A DNA stretch of 55,504 nucleotides from Candidatus Limosilactobacillus merdigallinarum. GTDB lineage: Bacteria; Bacillota; Bacilli; Lactobacillales; Lactobacillaceae. Below the pieces are notes generated by a model. The model saw nothing but the letters and a program-made list of their open reading frames with translations, ran no database searches and was not told the origin of the DNA. How positions within the stretch are numbered: position 1 is the stretch's first letter; each line of letters starts with the position of its first letter. Location of the stretch: assembly GCA_019114515.1 (NCBI GenBank), contig DXFH01000011.1:137631-193134 (forward strand). Direction: 5' to 3'. Below are positions 26,948 to 35,658 of the stretch, piece by piece. The position numbers and the translations under genes are program-made.

Positions 26948-27003
26948 TTATTTACTATTTGCTTTGCTATTTTTAAACTTACGAAAAGAGATGCAATTGT
27001 TCT

Positions 27004-28548
27004 ATGGCCGTTAAGACTGGTGAAGGCCGTAAGATCACTTGGTGGACGCGTATCGGCTTCGGCTGTGGTGGGTTCATCGGTGGTGGTGGGCTTACATTTG
27101 CTCACTCCTGGCTGCTGCTTTACTACACCGCCTTCTGTGGCTTGGATGCTTGGAAGGGTGCCTTGATTTTCTCATTGGCTACTTGGTGTGATGTTTTTGA
27201 AAGTTCTATTATTGGTTTTATTTCCGACAACTTCTACAACACCCACTTGGGACGGATGTTTGGTCGTCGGCGGTTCTTCATTTTGATTTGTATCCCATTC
27301 TTCATGCTCTACCCACTATGCTGGGTTCGTGGCATGAGCTGGGGTTACTACATGGTAACTTACCTGTTATACGACTTTGTTGATAACACCTTCTCTGTTA
27401 CCCACAACACTTTGAAGACTGAAATGTCAACCAACTACACGCAACGTCAACTGCTTTCTGGTTCTGCTTCCGTTGCTTCTAAGATTGTTGGTTTCATTAC
27501 CGCTGCATTTCCACTTATCTTCTTCTCCCTCGTGGGCAAGAACAACCCTGATTCATACGTTGCCATGGTTGTTACCTATTCTATAATCATGGTTATCGCC
27601 GGGATCATCGTTTACATGAGTACTTGGGAATACAGTCCTGATCAAGTTCACATTGAAAAGACGGGTTCCTTCTGGAAGAGTGTTTGGAAGATGATTAAGG
27701 ATACTCTGTCCACATTCCGTTCACGGACATTCCGTTGGCACATTGCTATGTACGTTGCCGGTTCTGGTGGTCTGTGGCTGATGTCTTCAATTTCAACCTT
27801 TAACTTTATCTACGTTATGAAGAAGTCAACGGTCTTTGCTTCTGGCTTAGGTACTATCATGAAGCCATTTGCTTTGATTTCCGCTATCTTCGCCGTTTGG
27901 ATTGTTACTAAGGTTGGGGACACTGCTCGTCCTTACATCTGGTCAATGTTCATCGTTATTTCATCAATGCTGCTCTACTGTGCTATCTGGTTCTTCCACT
28001 GGCAAGAATTGGCATGGTTAATCGGTGTTGCCCAAATGCTTCTGTCATTTGGTGAAGGTATCGCTTACTACGTACCACAAGCTAACTACCCATACATGCC
28101 TGACGTTGATGAATTGATTACCAACCGTCGTCGTGAAGGTATTATTTCTGGTGCGCAAACTATGTCCGGCCGTCTGGTTCGTGGACTGGTTACCCTGGTA
28201 TCTGGCTCAGTTATTTCCGCAACTGGTCTGGTTAAGGGTCGTATGTCCCAACCTTACTCCGTACAATTAGGCTTGGTACTGATGATGCTCATCGGTGTCT
28301 GTGGTATGGAATTAATCGCCATCTTCTGTTCACGTCACATGAAGGCTGACAAGACGAACCTGGCAATTATTGATAAAGAAGTTAAGCGTGTTCACGCCGG
28401 CGGCAAGATGGAAGACGTCGACCCACACACTAAGGAAGTTTGTGAACTGTTAACTGGTTTCGACTACAAGAACTTGTTCGGCCACAACAATGTTGGTTAC
28501 AAGGATCACGAGGTTGAACCCGCGAAGGCTCATATAAACAACCATTAA
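27004..28548 (+). CDS. GPH-family (glycoside-pentoside-hexuronide) MFS symporter, intact copy
   Basis: 514 residues, about 12 membrane segments, with the loop motif HLGRMFGRRRFFILICIPFF typical of GPH cation symporters and a C-terminal cytoplasmic tail. Its place between the pectin hydrolases and kduI-kduD makes it the likely importer of galacturonides or unsaturated uronides. The Shine-Dalgarno is weak (GAAAAGAG, 13 nt from ATG 27004), the same as in copy 1. Codon use is strongly biased towards preferred codons. Confidence 0.85.
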   Translation: MAVKTGEGRKITWWTRIGFGCGGFIGGGGLTFAHSWLLLYYTAFCGLDAWKGALIFSLATWCDVFESSIIGFISDNFYNTHLGRMFGRRRFFILICIPFFMLYPLCWVRGMSWGYYMVTYLLYDFVDNTFSVTHNTLKTEMSTNYTQRQLLSGSASVASKIVGFITAAFPLIFFSLVGKNNPDSYVAMVVTYSIIMVIAGIIVYMSTWEYSPDQVHIEKTGSFWKSVWKMIKDTLSTFRSRTFRWHIAMYVAGSGGLWLMSSISTFNFIYVMKKSTVFASGLGTIMKPFALISAIFAVWIVTKVGDTARPYIWSMFIVISSMLLYCAIWFFHWQELAWLIGVAQMLLSFGEGIAYYVPQANYPYMPDVDELITNRRREGIISGAQTMSGRLVRGLVTLVSGSVISATGLVKGRMSQPYSVQLGLVLMMLIGVCGMELIAIFCSRHMKADKTNLAIIDKEVKRVHAGGKMEDVDPHTKEVCELLTGFDYKNLFGHNNVGYKDHEVEPAKAHINNH

Positions 28549-28567
28549 TTCTGATTTGTAATTTGAA

Positions 28568-28605
28568 ATACAGGAGAAGCTGAATATACTTCTCCTGTAT
28601 TTTTC
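28568..28605 (+). terminator. Terminator of the intact transporter
   Basis: Perfect stem TACAGGAGAAG / CTTCTCCTGTA followed by TTTTT. Confidence 0.9.
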
Positions 28606-28696
28606 AAAACAAGTAAAATTTACTAGTTAAAACATTGGGAAAATAAGCAATTGATCTTACTCGTGACTAATTGAGCAAACAAAAAATATTTGTTAA

Positions 28697-28746
28697 TAAA
28701 AGCGCTTGCTAATTGCAATGCTGGACGACTATAATTAATTATAGTC
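28697..28746 (+). promoter_or_regulatory. kduI operon promoter with cre-like box and palindrome
   Basis: -35 TTGCTA (28706-28711), 18-bp spacer, -10 TATAAT (28730-28735). A cre-like TAAAAGCGCTTGCT (28697-28710) covers the -35. A perfect palindrome GACTATAATT / AATTATAGTC (28727-28746) covers the -10 and is a candidate operator unlike the LacI-type ones nearby. Confidence 0.7.
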
Positions 28747-28782
28747 AGACTATTAGTATTATTTTTAAGGAGTGTATTATTT

Positions 28783-29628
28783 ATGGCTTTTAAGATGGTT
28801 ACTCGTTATGCACACAGTCCTAAGGATATTCAGCACTACGACACTGATCAGCTTCGTCAGGAATTTCTGATGGACAAGATCTTTTCTGCAGGTGACATCC
28901 TGTTAACCTACACCTACAATGATCGGATGATCTTTGGTGGGGTTGTGCCAACTGCTGAACCACTTGAAATCAAGCTGGACAAGCAGCTGGGCGTAGACTT
29001 CTTCCTGCAGCGTCGTGAATTAGGCTTCATCAACATTGGTGGTGCCGGTTCTGTTTCGATTGACGGCAAAGAAGACCACATTGAACCACATGATGGTTAC
29101 TACATTGGTATGGGTGTAAAGCACGTTATCTTCTCATCTGACGATGCAAGCAAGCCAGCTAAGTTCTATGTTGTTTCCACTCCTGCACACAAGACTTATC
29201 CAAACCACAAGCTTGCTTACAAAGACTCCATTGCTATGCCAATGGGTGACCAGGAACACATGAACAAGCGTACGATTCACAAGTACATTGATGCTTCTCT
29301 GTTCCCAACTTGCCAGCTGCAAATGGGCTACACTGTTCTGGAACCAGGTAATTCTTGGAACACCATGCCATGTCACACCCACGCACGGCGGATGGAAACC
29401 TACCTGTACACCGAATTCGGTGACAAGGATGCACGGGTATTCCACTTTATGGGCAAACCTGACGAAAGTCGTCACATTGTTTTGGAACCCGACCAAGCAG
29501 TTGTTAACCCATCATGGTCGATCCACTGTGGTGTTGGTACTTCCAACTACTCCTTTATCTGGGCAATGTGTGGTGAAAACCAGACCTATGATGACATGGA
29601 CATGGTTGACATGCACGACCTTCGTTAA
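28783..29628 (+). CDS. kduI: 5-keto-4-deoxyuronate isomerase
   Basis: 281 residues, cupin fold. The zinc-site region MPCHTHARRMETYLYTEF supplies His, His and Glu, with a further His in WSIHCGVGT. It isomerises 5-keto-4-deoxyuronate to 2,5-diketo-3-deoxygluconate. First gene of kduI-kduD-isomerase-kdgA. RBS AAGGAG. Preferred codons throughout. Confidence 0.94.
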   Translation: MAFKMVTRYAHSPKDIQHYDTDQLRQEFLMDKIFSAGDILLTYTYNDRMIFGGVVPTAEPLEIKLDKQLGVDFFLQRRELGFINIGGAGSVSIDGKEDHIEPHDGYYIGMGVKHVIFSSDDASKPAKFYVVSTPAHKTYPNHKLAYKDSIAMPMGDQEHMNKRTIHKYIDASLFPTCQLQMGYTVLEPGNSWNTMPCHTHARRMETYLYTEFGDKDARVFHFMGKPDESRHIVLEPDQAVVNPSWSIHCGVGTSNYSFIWAMCGENQTYDDMDMVDMHDLR

Positions 29629-29681
29629 TGTCTATTAAGCATTTGAATTTATATAACACAAAATTTGAAAGGATGACTAGA

Positions 29682-30497
29682 ATGGCACAATCCGCTGAAG
29701 AAATTAAGGCCAATGAAGCTGCACTGGACAAGTTTAAGATGTCAATGTTCAGTCTGGAAGGCAAAGTTGCAATCATCACCGGTGGTAACACTGGCTTAGG
29801 CCAAGGCTATGCTGTTGCTTTGGCTGAAGCAGGTGCTGATATCTTCATCGCTACCCATGGCCAAGAAGGTTGGGACGACACTCGTAAGATGATTGAAAAG
29901 CGTGGTCGTCGGGTTGAATTCATGCAGTGTGACCTTACTGAAGAAGGCGTTGCCCAAAAGGTTATTGACAACGCATTAGACAAGTTCGGTCACATCGACA
30001 TCCTGATCAACAACGCTGGGATGATTAAGCGTAACCCACTGCTTGAATCTAAGGATGAAGACTGGAAGAACGTTATTGCCATTAACTTGACGGCTGTTTA
30101 CCACCTGTCAATGGCTGCTGCAAAGGTCTTTGCTAAGCAGAAGCATGGTAAGATTATCAACATCGGTTCAATGCTTTCATTCCAAGGTGGGAAGTTCATT
30201 CCTTCTTACACCGCTTCTAAGCACGGTGTTGCCGGCTTAACCAAGGCATTTGCATCTGAAATGGGTGCTTACAACGTTCAAGTTAACGCCATCGCCCCTG
30301 GTTACATTAAGACTGCTAACACTGCTCCAATTCGGGCAGACAAGGCTCGCAACCAAGAAATTTTGAGCCGGATTCCAGCTGGCCACTGGGGTGCTCCTCA
30401 CGAATTGATGGGCGTTGCTGTCTTCTTAGCTAGTGAAGCTGCTGACTATGTCAATGGCTGCATCATGCCAGTTGATGGTGGTTACTTAGTTCGTTAA
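29682..30497 (+). CDS. kduD: 2-dehydro-3-deoxy-D-gluconate 5-dehydrogenase (SDR)
   Basis: 271 residues. SDR cofactor motif TGGNTGLGQGYA, NNAG, and the catalytic Ser...YxxxK (SYTASKHG). It reduces 2,5-diketo-3-deoxygluconate to KDG. The ATG at 29682 follows AAAGGA by 8 nt; upstream in-frame starts overlap kduI. Follows kduI by 53 bp. Confidence 0.92.
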   Translation: MAQSAEEIKANEAALDKFKMSMFSLEGKVAIITGGNTGLGQGYAVALAEAGADIFIATHGQEGWDDTRKMIEKRGRRVEFMQCDLTEEGVAQKVIDNALDKFGHIDILINNAGMIKRNPLLESKDEDWKNVIAINLTAVYHLSMAAAKVFAKQKHGKIINIGSMLSFQGGKFIPSYTASKHGVAGLTKAFASEMGAYNVQVNAIAPGYIKTANTAPIRADKARNQEILSRIPAGHWGAPHELMGVAVFLASEAADYVNGCIMPVDGGYLVR

Positions 30498-30510
30498 TTA
30501 AAAAGCAATC

Positions 30511-30559
30511 AGGGAGCGTGATATTGGGGCCTGATCGGCTTCAGTCACGCCCCTTTTTT
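30511..30559 (+). terminator. Intra-operon terminator/attenuator
   Basis: Stem AGGG(a)GCGTGA / TCACGCCCCT followed by T6, immediately before the RBS of the next gene. It likely lowers expression of the distal genes relative to kduI-kduD. Confidence 0.7.
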
Positions 30560-30574
30560 GAAAGGAACCTGATT

Positions 30575-31402
30575 ATGAAATTTGGAATTCGTGCCCACGA
30601 TGTGCATATCTTCGATGATATGCCAGCTTTAAGCGACAAATTGAAGGAACTAGGTTTTAGTTATTTGCAGTTTGCGCCGCGGGTTTCACTCAAGGAAACA
30701 AGTCAAAAGGGTTACCGGATGAATGCTGGTCTGGCTTCATACGTGCAACGAACTTTGGCAGCTAATGGAATTTCCATTGCTACTTTGGGCTGCTATGGCA
30801 ACATGGAACACCCAGACTTAGAAGAACGGGAACGTTTTATGAACTTGTTTAGCCAATACATAACCTTGGCTCATAATTTTGGTGCTCCGCTGGTGGTCAC
30901 TGAAACCGGGACGGTTCATCCTGGCGTTTCGCCAACTGCGGAGAACTTTACTGAGGCAGCGGTTGACCTGACCATCAAACAGATTCAAAAGCAGGTTAAA
31001 GTTGCCGAAAAAGCGGGCGTTTTAGTTGGTATCGAACCCGGAATTAACCACCCGATTCATGACGTTGCCACAATTGACCGTATGCTGAACTGGATTGATT
31101 CACCAAACTTAAAGTTGGTTATTGACCCAGTAGGGTTGGTTAGCGATAAGGACCCTGATGCTAACAAGATCGCTGAAACAATGATTGAGCACTATAACGA
31201 CATCATCTACGGCTTCCACATTAACGATTATCGTTACATTGACGGTAAGAAGACCAAAGTTGATTTTGGGACTGGTGAAGTTGATTTGCCACGGATGGTG
31301 AAGACCATCGAAGCTGCTCAACCACATGCTATAATGGAACTTGACGGGCTGCCAGACTTGGAGCCTTGCCTTAAGTACGTTCACGAGAACTTATTAAACT
31401 AG
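30575..31402 (+). CDS. Sugar phosphate isomerase/epimerase-like TIM barrel protein
   Basis: 275 residues of the xylose-isomerase-like (AP endonuclease 2) fold. Likely metal-ligand acids appear in VTETG, GIEPG, IDPVG and ELDG and a His in YGFHINDY. The substrate is not known; an uronate or keto-sugar epimerase role fits its place between kduD and kdgA. The ATG at 30575 follows GAAAGGA; a longer frame starts within the hairpin. Confidence 0.8.
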   Translation: MKFGIRAHDVHIFDDMPALSDKLKELGFSYLQFAPRVSLKETSQKGYRMNAGLASYVQRTLAANGISIATLGCYGNMEHPDLEERERFMNLFSQYITLAHNFGAPLVVTETGTVHPGVSPTAENFTEAAVDLTIKQIQKQVKVAEKAGVLVGIEPGINHPIHDVATIDRMLNWIDSPNLKLVIDPVGLVSDKDPDANKIAETMIEHYNDIIYGFHINDYRYIDGKKTKVDFGTGEVDLPRMVKTIEAAQPHAIMELDGLPDLEPCLKYVHENLLN

Positions 31403-31417
31403 AGGTAGGAAAAAATA

Positions 31418-32065
31418 ATGATTAAGAAGTACGAAGTTTTAAGTAATGTTCAAAAATCAGGAATTGTTGCCGTTGTTCGGGGAAGCAGTGCCGATGATGC
31501 TTATAAGACCTCAGTTGCCTGCATTAAGGGTGGCGTAAAGGCGATTGAAGTTGCCTTTACTGCACCACATGCTGATAAGACGATTGAAAAACTGTCCGAA
31601 GAATACGCTGACGATGACAGTGTCATCATTGGTGCTGGTACGGTTCTGGAACCAGAATCTGCTCGTCTGGCATTAATGGCCGGCGCAGAATTTGTTGTTT
31701 CACCATCCTTCAACCAGGAAGTTGCTAAGATGTGCAACTTATACGGTGTTTCCTACATTGCCGGCTGCTTCTCACCACGTGAAGCACAACTGGCTATGGA
31801 ATACGGTGTGGAAGTTGTTAAGATCTTCCCAGCCGGCTTAACTGGCGTAAAGACGATTTCTGAATTCAAGGGTCCTTTCCCTCAGATGGAAATTATGCCA
31901 AGTGGTGGTGTTTCCCTGGACAACTTAGCCGACTGGTTCAAGGATGGCGCATTCGTTGTCGGCGTTGGTGGTCAGTTAGTTGGCCCAGCTAAGACTGGCG
32001 ACTATGCACAAGTTACGGAAAACGCAAAGAAGTTCCATGATGCATTTGCTAAGCTGAATGCTTAA
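31418..32065 (+). CDS. kdgA: 2-keto-3-deoxy-6-phosphogluconate aldolase
   Basis: 215 residues, class I aldolase. Catalytic Glu in AIEVAFTAP and Schiff-base Lys in VVKIFPAGL; phosphate-binding MPSGGV. It splits KDPG into pyruvate and glyceraldehyde-3-phosphate, completing the uronate route with KdgK. RBS AGGTAGGA. Last gene of the operon. Confidence 0.93.
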   Translation: MIKKYEVLSNVQKSGIVAVVRGSSADDAYKTSVACIKGGVKAIEVAFTAPHADKTIEKLSEEYADDDSVIIGAGTVLEPESARLALMAGAEFVVSPSFNQEVAKMCNLYGVSYIAGCFSPREAQLAMEYGVEVVKIFPAGLTGVKTISEFKGPFPQMEIMPSGGVSLDNLADWFKDGAFVVGVGGQLVGPAKTGDYAQVTENAKKFHDAFAKLNA

Positions 32066-32085
32066 TGCGACGGTAATTTAGCCAA

Positions 32086-32230
32086 GGGGCTGTGACTTAA
32101 GTCTGTTATATAGATCAAAAGTCAACAGCGCGGTACACAAATGGCCTCAAGTGTTCGGATTTTTTCGAACGCCTGAGGCCTATTTGTGCTCGCGGGGGCG
32201 TGACTACGACTTCTGTCACGCTCCCTTTTT
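32086..32230 (+). repeat. Structured intergenic repeat, copy B
   Basis: CGCG-gta-CACAAAT, variable arm GGCCTCA / TGAGGCC (32143-32149, 32174-32180) with inner GTTCG / CGAAC, then T-ATTTGTG-ct-CGCG. The tail hairpin GCGTGAC / GTCACGC (32198-32221) runs into CCTTTTT and can act as a terminator for kdgA. Confidence 0.85.
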
Positions 32231-32234
32231 GTTG

Positions 32235-32274
32235 CAAAAATAAAGACGCAATCATTGCTGACTGCGTCTTTATT
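32235..32274 (-). terminator. Terminator of the GH30 gene
   Basis: Perfect stem AATAAAGACGCA / TGCGTCTTTATT, T run on the minus strand. Confidence 0.88.
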
Positions 32275-32308
32275 AGGTTTAGAAATTGGTTATAAAATTA
32301 GCAAAATA

Positions 32309-33876
32309 TCAAAGTAAGTCGTTCTTCTTATCATTAATGCCAACACCGGGAGCAGTATCGTCAGAGAAGTTCAGATTAGTCGGGTGTAAGGCAAAATTTT
32401 CGTCTGATCGTGGTGTGCTTTCGTTTATGGCATAGTTGGACTTGTGGACCGTCGCTGTACCCCAAGCTGGGATGGTAACGGTTTGCCATTCAGTACCGTA
32501 ACCGTACAGGATCAGGCTAACTTTAAGATCTTTGCCGGTTGGGTTATAGAGTTGAACAGCAATGGAACCATTTGGTGACAGGAAGGCAGTTGAACTGATT
32601 CCGCCGGTGTAGCCATCTGGTGAGTAGCTGCTGGACGCGATTCTGACAGAACCAGGTTCAACATCTTGGGAAAGGTTGCGTAGCATGTAATATTCAAAGT
32701 TCCGCTGTACCTTACCAGTTTTGTGGTCAATGGTAATGACCCCACGACGACCGGTTGAACCAGCTTCGTTAGGCAATCTCCGTTCATCCAACGCAAGGTT
32801 CCAAAGGGTGATGAAGCCTAAGCCTTGACGCACTAACCAGTTGCAGATCAGACCACCCATGATGTGGGAGGCATCTTCGTAGGAATCAGTAAAGAGACAG
32901 CGCCGTTCGGTCATTCCTAATGTCCAGTTAGGAAATTCGCGACTAACTTTGAAGAGGTTGGTGTACGGGCCGTCGTAAGTGTGGAAGGCAAAACCATCAA
33001 AGGCACTAGTCTGTTGTGGCGTAACGTATTCGGACAGGGGCTTGTCCAAGACATTTAAGGAACCATCCCAGAAGAAAATCTTCGTGTCAGGGTAAGTTTG
33101 ATCCAGGCTGGACGCAAGTATTCGTAGCCGAAATTAGCTAATTCAGGAATGGTCCAAATCATTGCCGGCCACATAGCAGCGTTAGATGGCTCATTTTGAA
33201 TGGTGACCCCATAAATCGGAATGCCATATTGTGCATAAGCTTCGATATATTTAACAAAGTACTTGGCATAAACGGCTTCAAAGTGATCTTTATGTGCGTA
33301 ACCATTACCAGTAAATTCGCCAAAACGCAGGTGACCACCCTGAGTTAAATGACCGGTATTCTTCATCCAAGCAGGACCAAACCATGGTGATGAAATGATT
33401 TTGATTGCTGGGTTGATCTTAACGATTTCCTGCAGGACAGGGACGATATGTTTCAAATCTTTAGTAGCATCTTTGGCACCATGTTTACTTTCACCAATAG
33501 AGAAGTGCTTCATGTCATTATCATGCTCACCAAAAGGAACGTCATCTAATGAGTAATAATCCTGACTTTGGAAGTCACAAGAACCAATTGGCAACCGAAC
33601 GACGGAATAGGCTCCTTCTTCCGGATCAAACAGTTCATGCAGCAGTGCATCCCGCTGTTCTTTTGATTGGTCCCAAATTAACTTAGCAGTTGAATCAGTG
33701 ATGGCAGCACTAACACCGAGCCAATCTTGAAACTTTTGTGATGGGTCAACCACGATTTTAGCAGCACCAGCTGCCGGCTTAGCAGCCTTTCGTGGAGCGG
33801 CTAATTTAGCCCGTTTTTTAGACAGGTCACCAGCAGTAACTGTCCAAAATTGATTCTTAAAATCGTTAGCTGACAT
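32309..33876 (-). pseudogene. Glycoside hydrolase family 30, frameshifted
   Basis: The N-terminal frame (33876 to 33055) carries the acid/base Glu in TIQNEPSN (Glu229). After ELANFGYEYLR near 33112 the coding continues in another frame as SSLDQTYPDTKIFFWDGS and on into the lower part (to 32309) with the nucleophile region WTLGMTERR and a C-terminal beta domain. One missing base (CGTTCC reduced to CGTCC) explains the break; the repaired protein would be about 522 residues. No signal peptide. GH30 members cleave beta-linked glucans, galactans or glucosides; the substrate is not evident. Confidence 0.85.
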
Positions 33877-33904
33877 TAAAATTCCTCCTTTTTACCCGCG
33901 TTAT

Positions 33905-33918
33905 CGAAAACGCTTGCA
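33905..33918 (-). promoter_or_regulatory. cre box upstream of GH30
   Basis: CGAAAACGCTTGCA matches the cre consensus at 12 of 14 positions, about 30 bp before the start codon, below a plausible minus-strand AATAAT -10. Confidence 0.55.
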
Positions 33919-34021
33919 GTTGATATTATTGGCTGGTTTGGTATAACGTGTAAATATTTTTACTAAAAATTTTGCTAAAATTTGTTATGATAATTATCCG
34001 TTTAAAAATTTGCGTTAAATA

Positions 34022-34056
34022 AAAATCGCCCAATCTATCAGAGACCGAGCGATTAA
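34022..34056 (-). terminator. Terminator of the histidine phosphatase cassette
   Basis: Stem AATCGC / GCGATT extended by partly paired bases, T run on the minus strand. Confidence 0.7.
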
Positions 34057-34075
34057 TGGTATTGAAAATAAATAA

Positions 34076-34735
34076 TCACAGTTGTTGGTTATATGATTTT
34101 AGACTAGCTTGATCGCCATCGATGTCAAAAATAGTGACGCTGCCATTTTTTGGAGCATGGTCATTGCCAGCAACTTTAGCACCATAGTGTTCGGCGATTG
34201 TACGGATGAATGTTCCATGTGAAACGAGTAGAACATTGGCATCGGTATTATTGGCTGACTCAACAGTATTGTTGATCAGCTTAACGCCACGCTGCCAGCG
34301 AGCAAGAACGTCTTCGTTGCTTTCGGCAGTATGCAGCGGGTCGTGATCTTGCATGATTTCCCGTACTTTCTCAAAATCAGCACGGGCCAAGATATCATTT
34401 AACCCATGATAGGGTGTATCGTCAGTGATCTCTTGCCACATCGGCTTGATCTTAGTGGCATCTAATCCACCGAAGTTTACTTCACGAAACTCGGGAAAGG
34501 AACGACGTAAAGCAGGTTGGTGGATTAGCTGCTGACTAATGAGCTCAGCAGTATCTTGAGCACGCCGCAGATCAGAAGAGCACACGAGGACGAATTGTTT
34601 GTTTTTAAGTGCCTGGCCAGTAGCGATGGCTTGTTCTCGTCCTTGCTTGGTGAGGAAGGAATCAACCCAGCCTTGCATCCGGCCTAACTGGTTAAGAACT
34701 GTTTGGCCATGGCGGACGACATAGAGATGAATCAT
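34076..34735 (-). CDS. Histidine phosphatase family protein (phosphoglycerate mutase-like), distal copy
   Basis: 219 residues. Catalytic RHG motif in YVVRHGQTVLN (His9) and the second His in LLVSHGTFIRT. Branch-1 histidine phosphatases act on diverse phosphates; the substrate is not predictable. It is clearly paralogous to the protein at 35659-36315 (shared GRMQGW, FPEFREVNFG and NGSVTIFDI). Last gene of a three-gene minus-strand cassette. Confidence 0.88.
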   Translation of the reverse strand: MIHLYVVRHGQTVLNQLGRMQGWVDSFLTKQGREQAIATGQALKNKQFVLVCSSDLRRAQDTAELISQQLIHQPALRRSFPEFREVNFGGLDATKIKPMWQEITDDTPYHGLNDILARADFEKVREIMQDHDPLHTAESNEDVLARWQRGVKLINNTVESANNTDANVLLVSHGTFIRTIAEHYGAKVAGNDHAPKNGSVTIFDIDGDQASLKSYNQQL

Positions 34736-34769
34736 AATTTAACTCCTTTAACAATACCTAGTGACGTCA

Positions 34770-35642
34770 TTATTGTACGCGTTTTTGCAAGTTAAACTTA
34801 ATAATAGAAGAAATACGTTCAATGATTTTAGCTTTTGGAGCGTTAGGCAGGCTCACAGAGTAGACCTGGAAAGGGGCAGCCGATTCCAGCAAATCATGCT
34901 GCCTATATTTAGGATCTAATTGGTTGGCATAAAGCTTTGGTACGAGTGCCCAGTGGTTGCCATAAAGGAGAGTGGGCAAAACACCAGTAATCTGTGTCGT
35001 CTGGAAAAATGGCAGGTGGTGATCATCCCAGCAGATACTATGCCATTTTTTATAAGCATCATTATAAGAACAGAATACTTCTTCATCGCGTTTTAAAGAA
35101 TCAGTATTGACGATTTTAGGCAATTCTATTGTCGGCGAGGTTACTAGCTGCAATGAGTCAATGAAAGCTTCGCTGCTCGTTAAGCCGTCATCAAGGGTTG
35201 GCTCAGTTAATAATCCCCAATCATCATGATTAGTTTTCAAACGGTCAAGGATCACAGACTTGGGTAAACATTCGACGGTGACCTGCAGGTTAGAGACTGA
35301 TTTATAGAATTGCTGAATTAGTGGTGCTAAGAAGAAGCCACTAATATCACTAGTTGTTAGGATGGTTAATTGCTCATACTTGCCTAACTCGCGGATGTTG
35401 GTTGCTGTTTGCACCACTTGCAGGTACTGTTCCGCGATTGGCACCAGCTTTTTGCCATAGTCAGTCAAGGTAACTGATGCGTGTCCCTTGCCCCGGTTGA
35501 CTAGTTTGACACCCAGATAACGTTCTAGTTTAGTTAACCGGTTAGTGATAGTTGCCTGTGAGAGGTAAAGTGCATCAGCAGCTAAAGAAATTTGTCGGTA
35601 TTTAACGATTTGTAAGAATGACTCAATAATTTCTGGATTCAC
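34770..35642 (-). CDS. LysR-family transcriptional regulator
   Basis: 290 residues. N-terminal winged helix FLQIVKYRQISLAADALYLS with QATITNRLTKLERYLGVKL, then an effector-binding domain. It sits between two paralogous phosphatase genes with 16- and 34-bp gaps, so all three are likely one transcript. It is unusual for a LysR gene to be inside the operon rather than divergent from it. Confidence 0.9.
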   Translation of the reverse strand: MNPEIIESFLQIVKYRQISLAADALYLSQATITNRLTKLERYLGVKLVNRGKGHASVTLTDYGKKLVPIAEQYLQVVQTATNIRELGKYEQLTILTTSDISGFFLAPLIQQFYKSVSNLQVTVECLPKSVILDRLKTNHDDWGLLTEPTLDDGLTSSEAFIDSLQLVTSPTIELPKIVNTDSLKRDEEVFCSYNDAYKKWHSICWDDHHLPFFQTTQITGVLPTLLYGNHWALVPKLYANQLDPKYRQHDLLESAAPFQVYSVSLPNAPKAKIIERISSIIKFNLQKRVQ

Positions 35643-35658
35643 TTGTATTCCCTCATTA

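Noticed and set aside
26799..27014. 71-codon plus-strand frame upstream of the intact transporter
   Set aside because: Spans the promoter and cre box and lacks an RBS; homologous noncoding DNA precedes copy 1.
29134..29496. Long minus-strand frames inside kduI
   Set aside because: Antisense shadows caused by biased codon use; no start signals or recognised domains.
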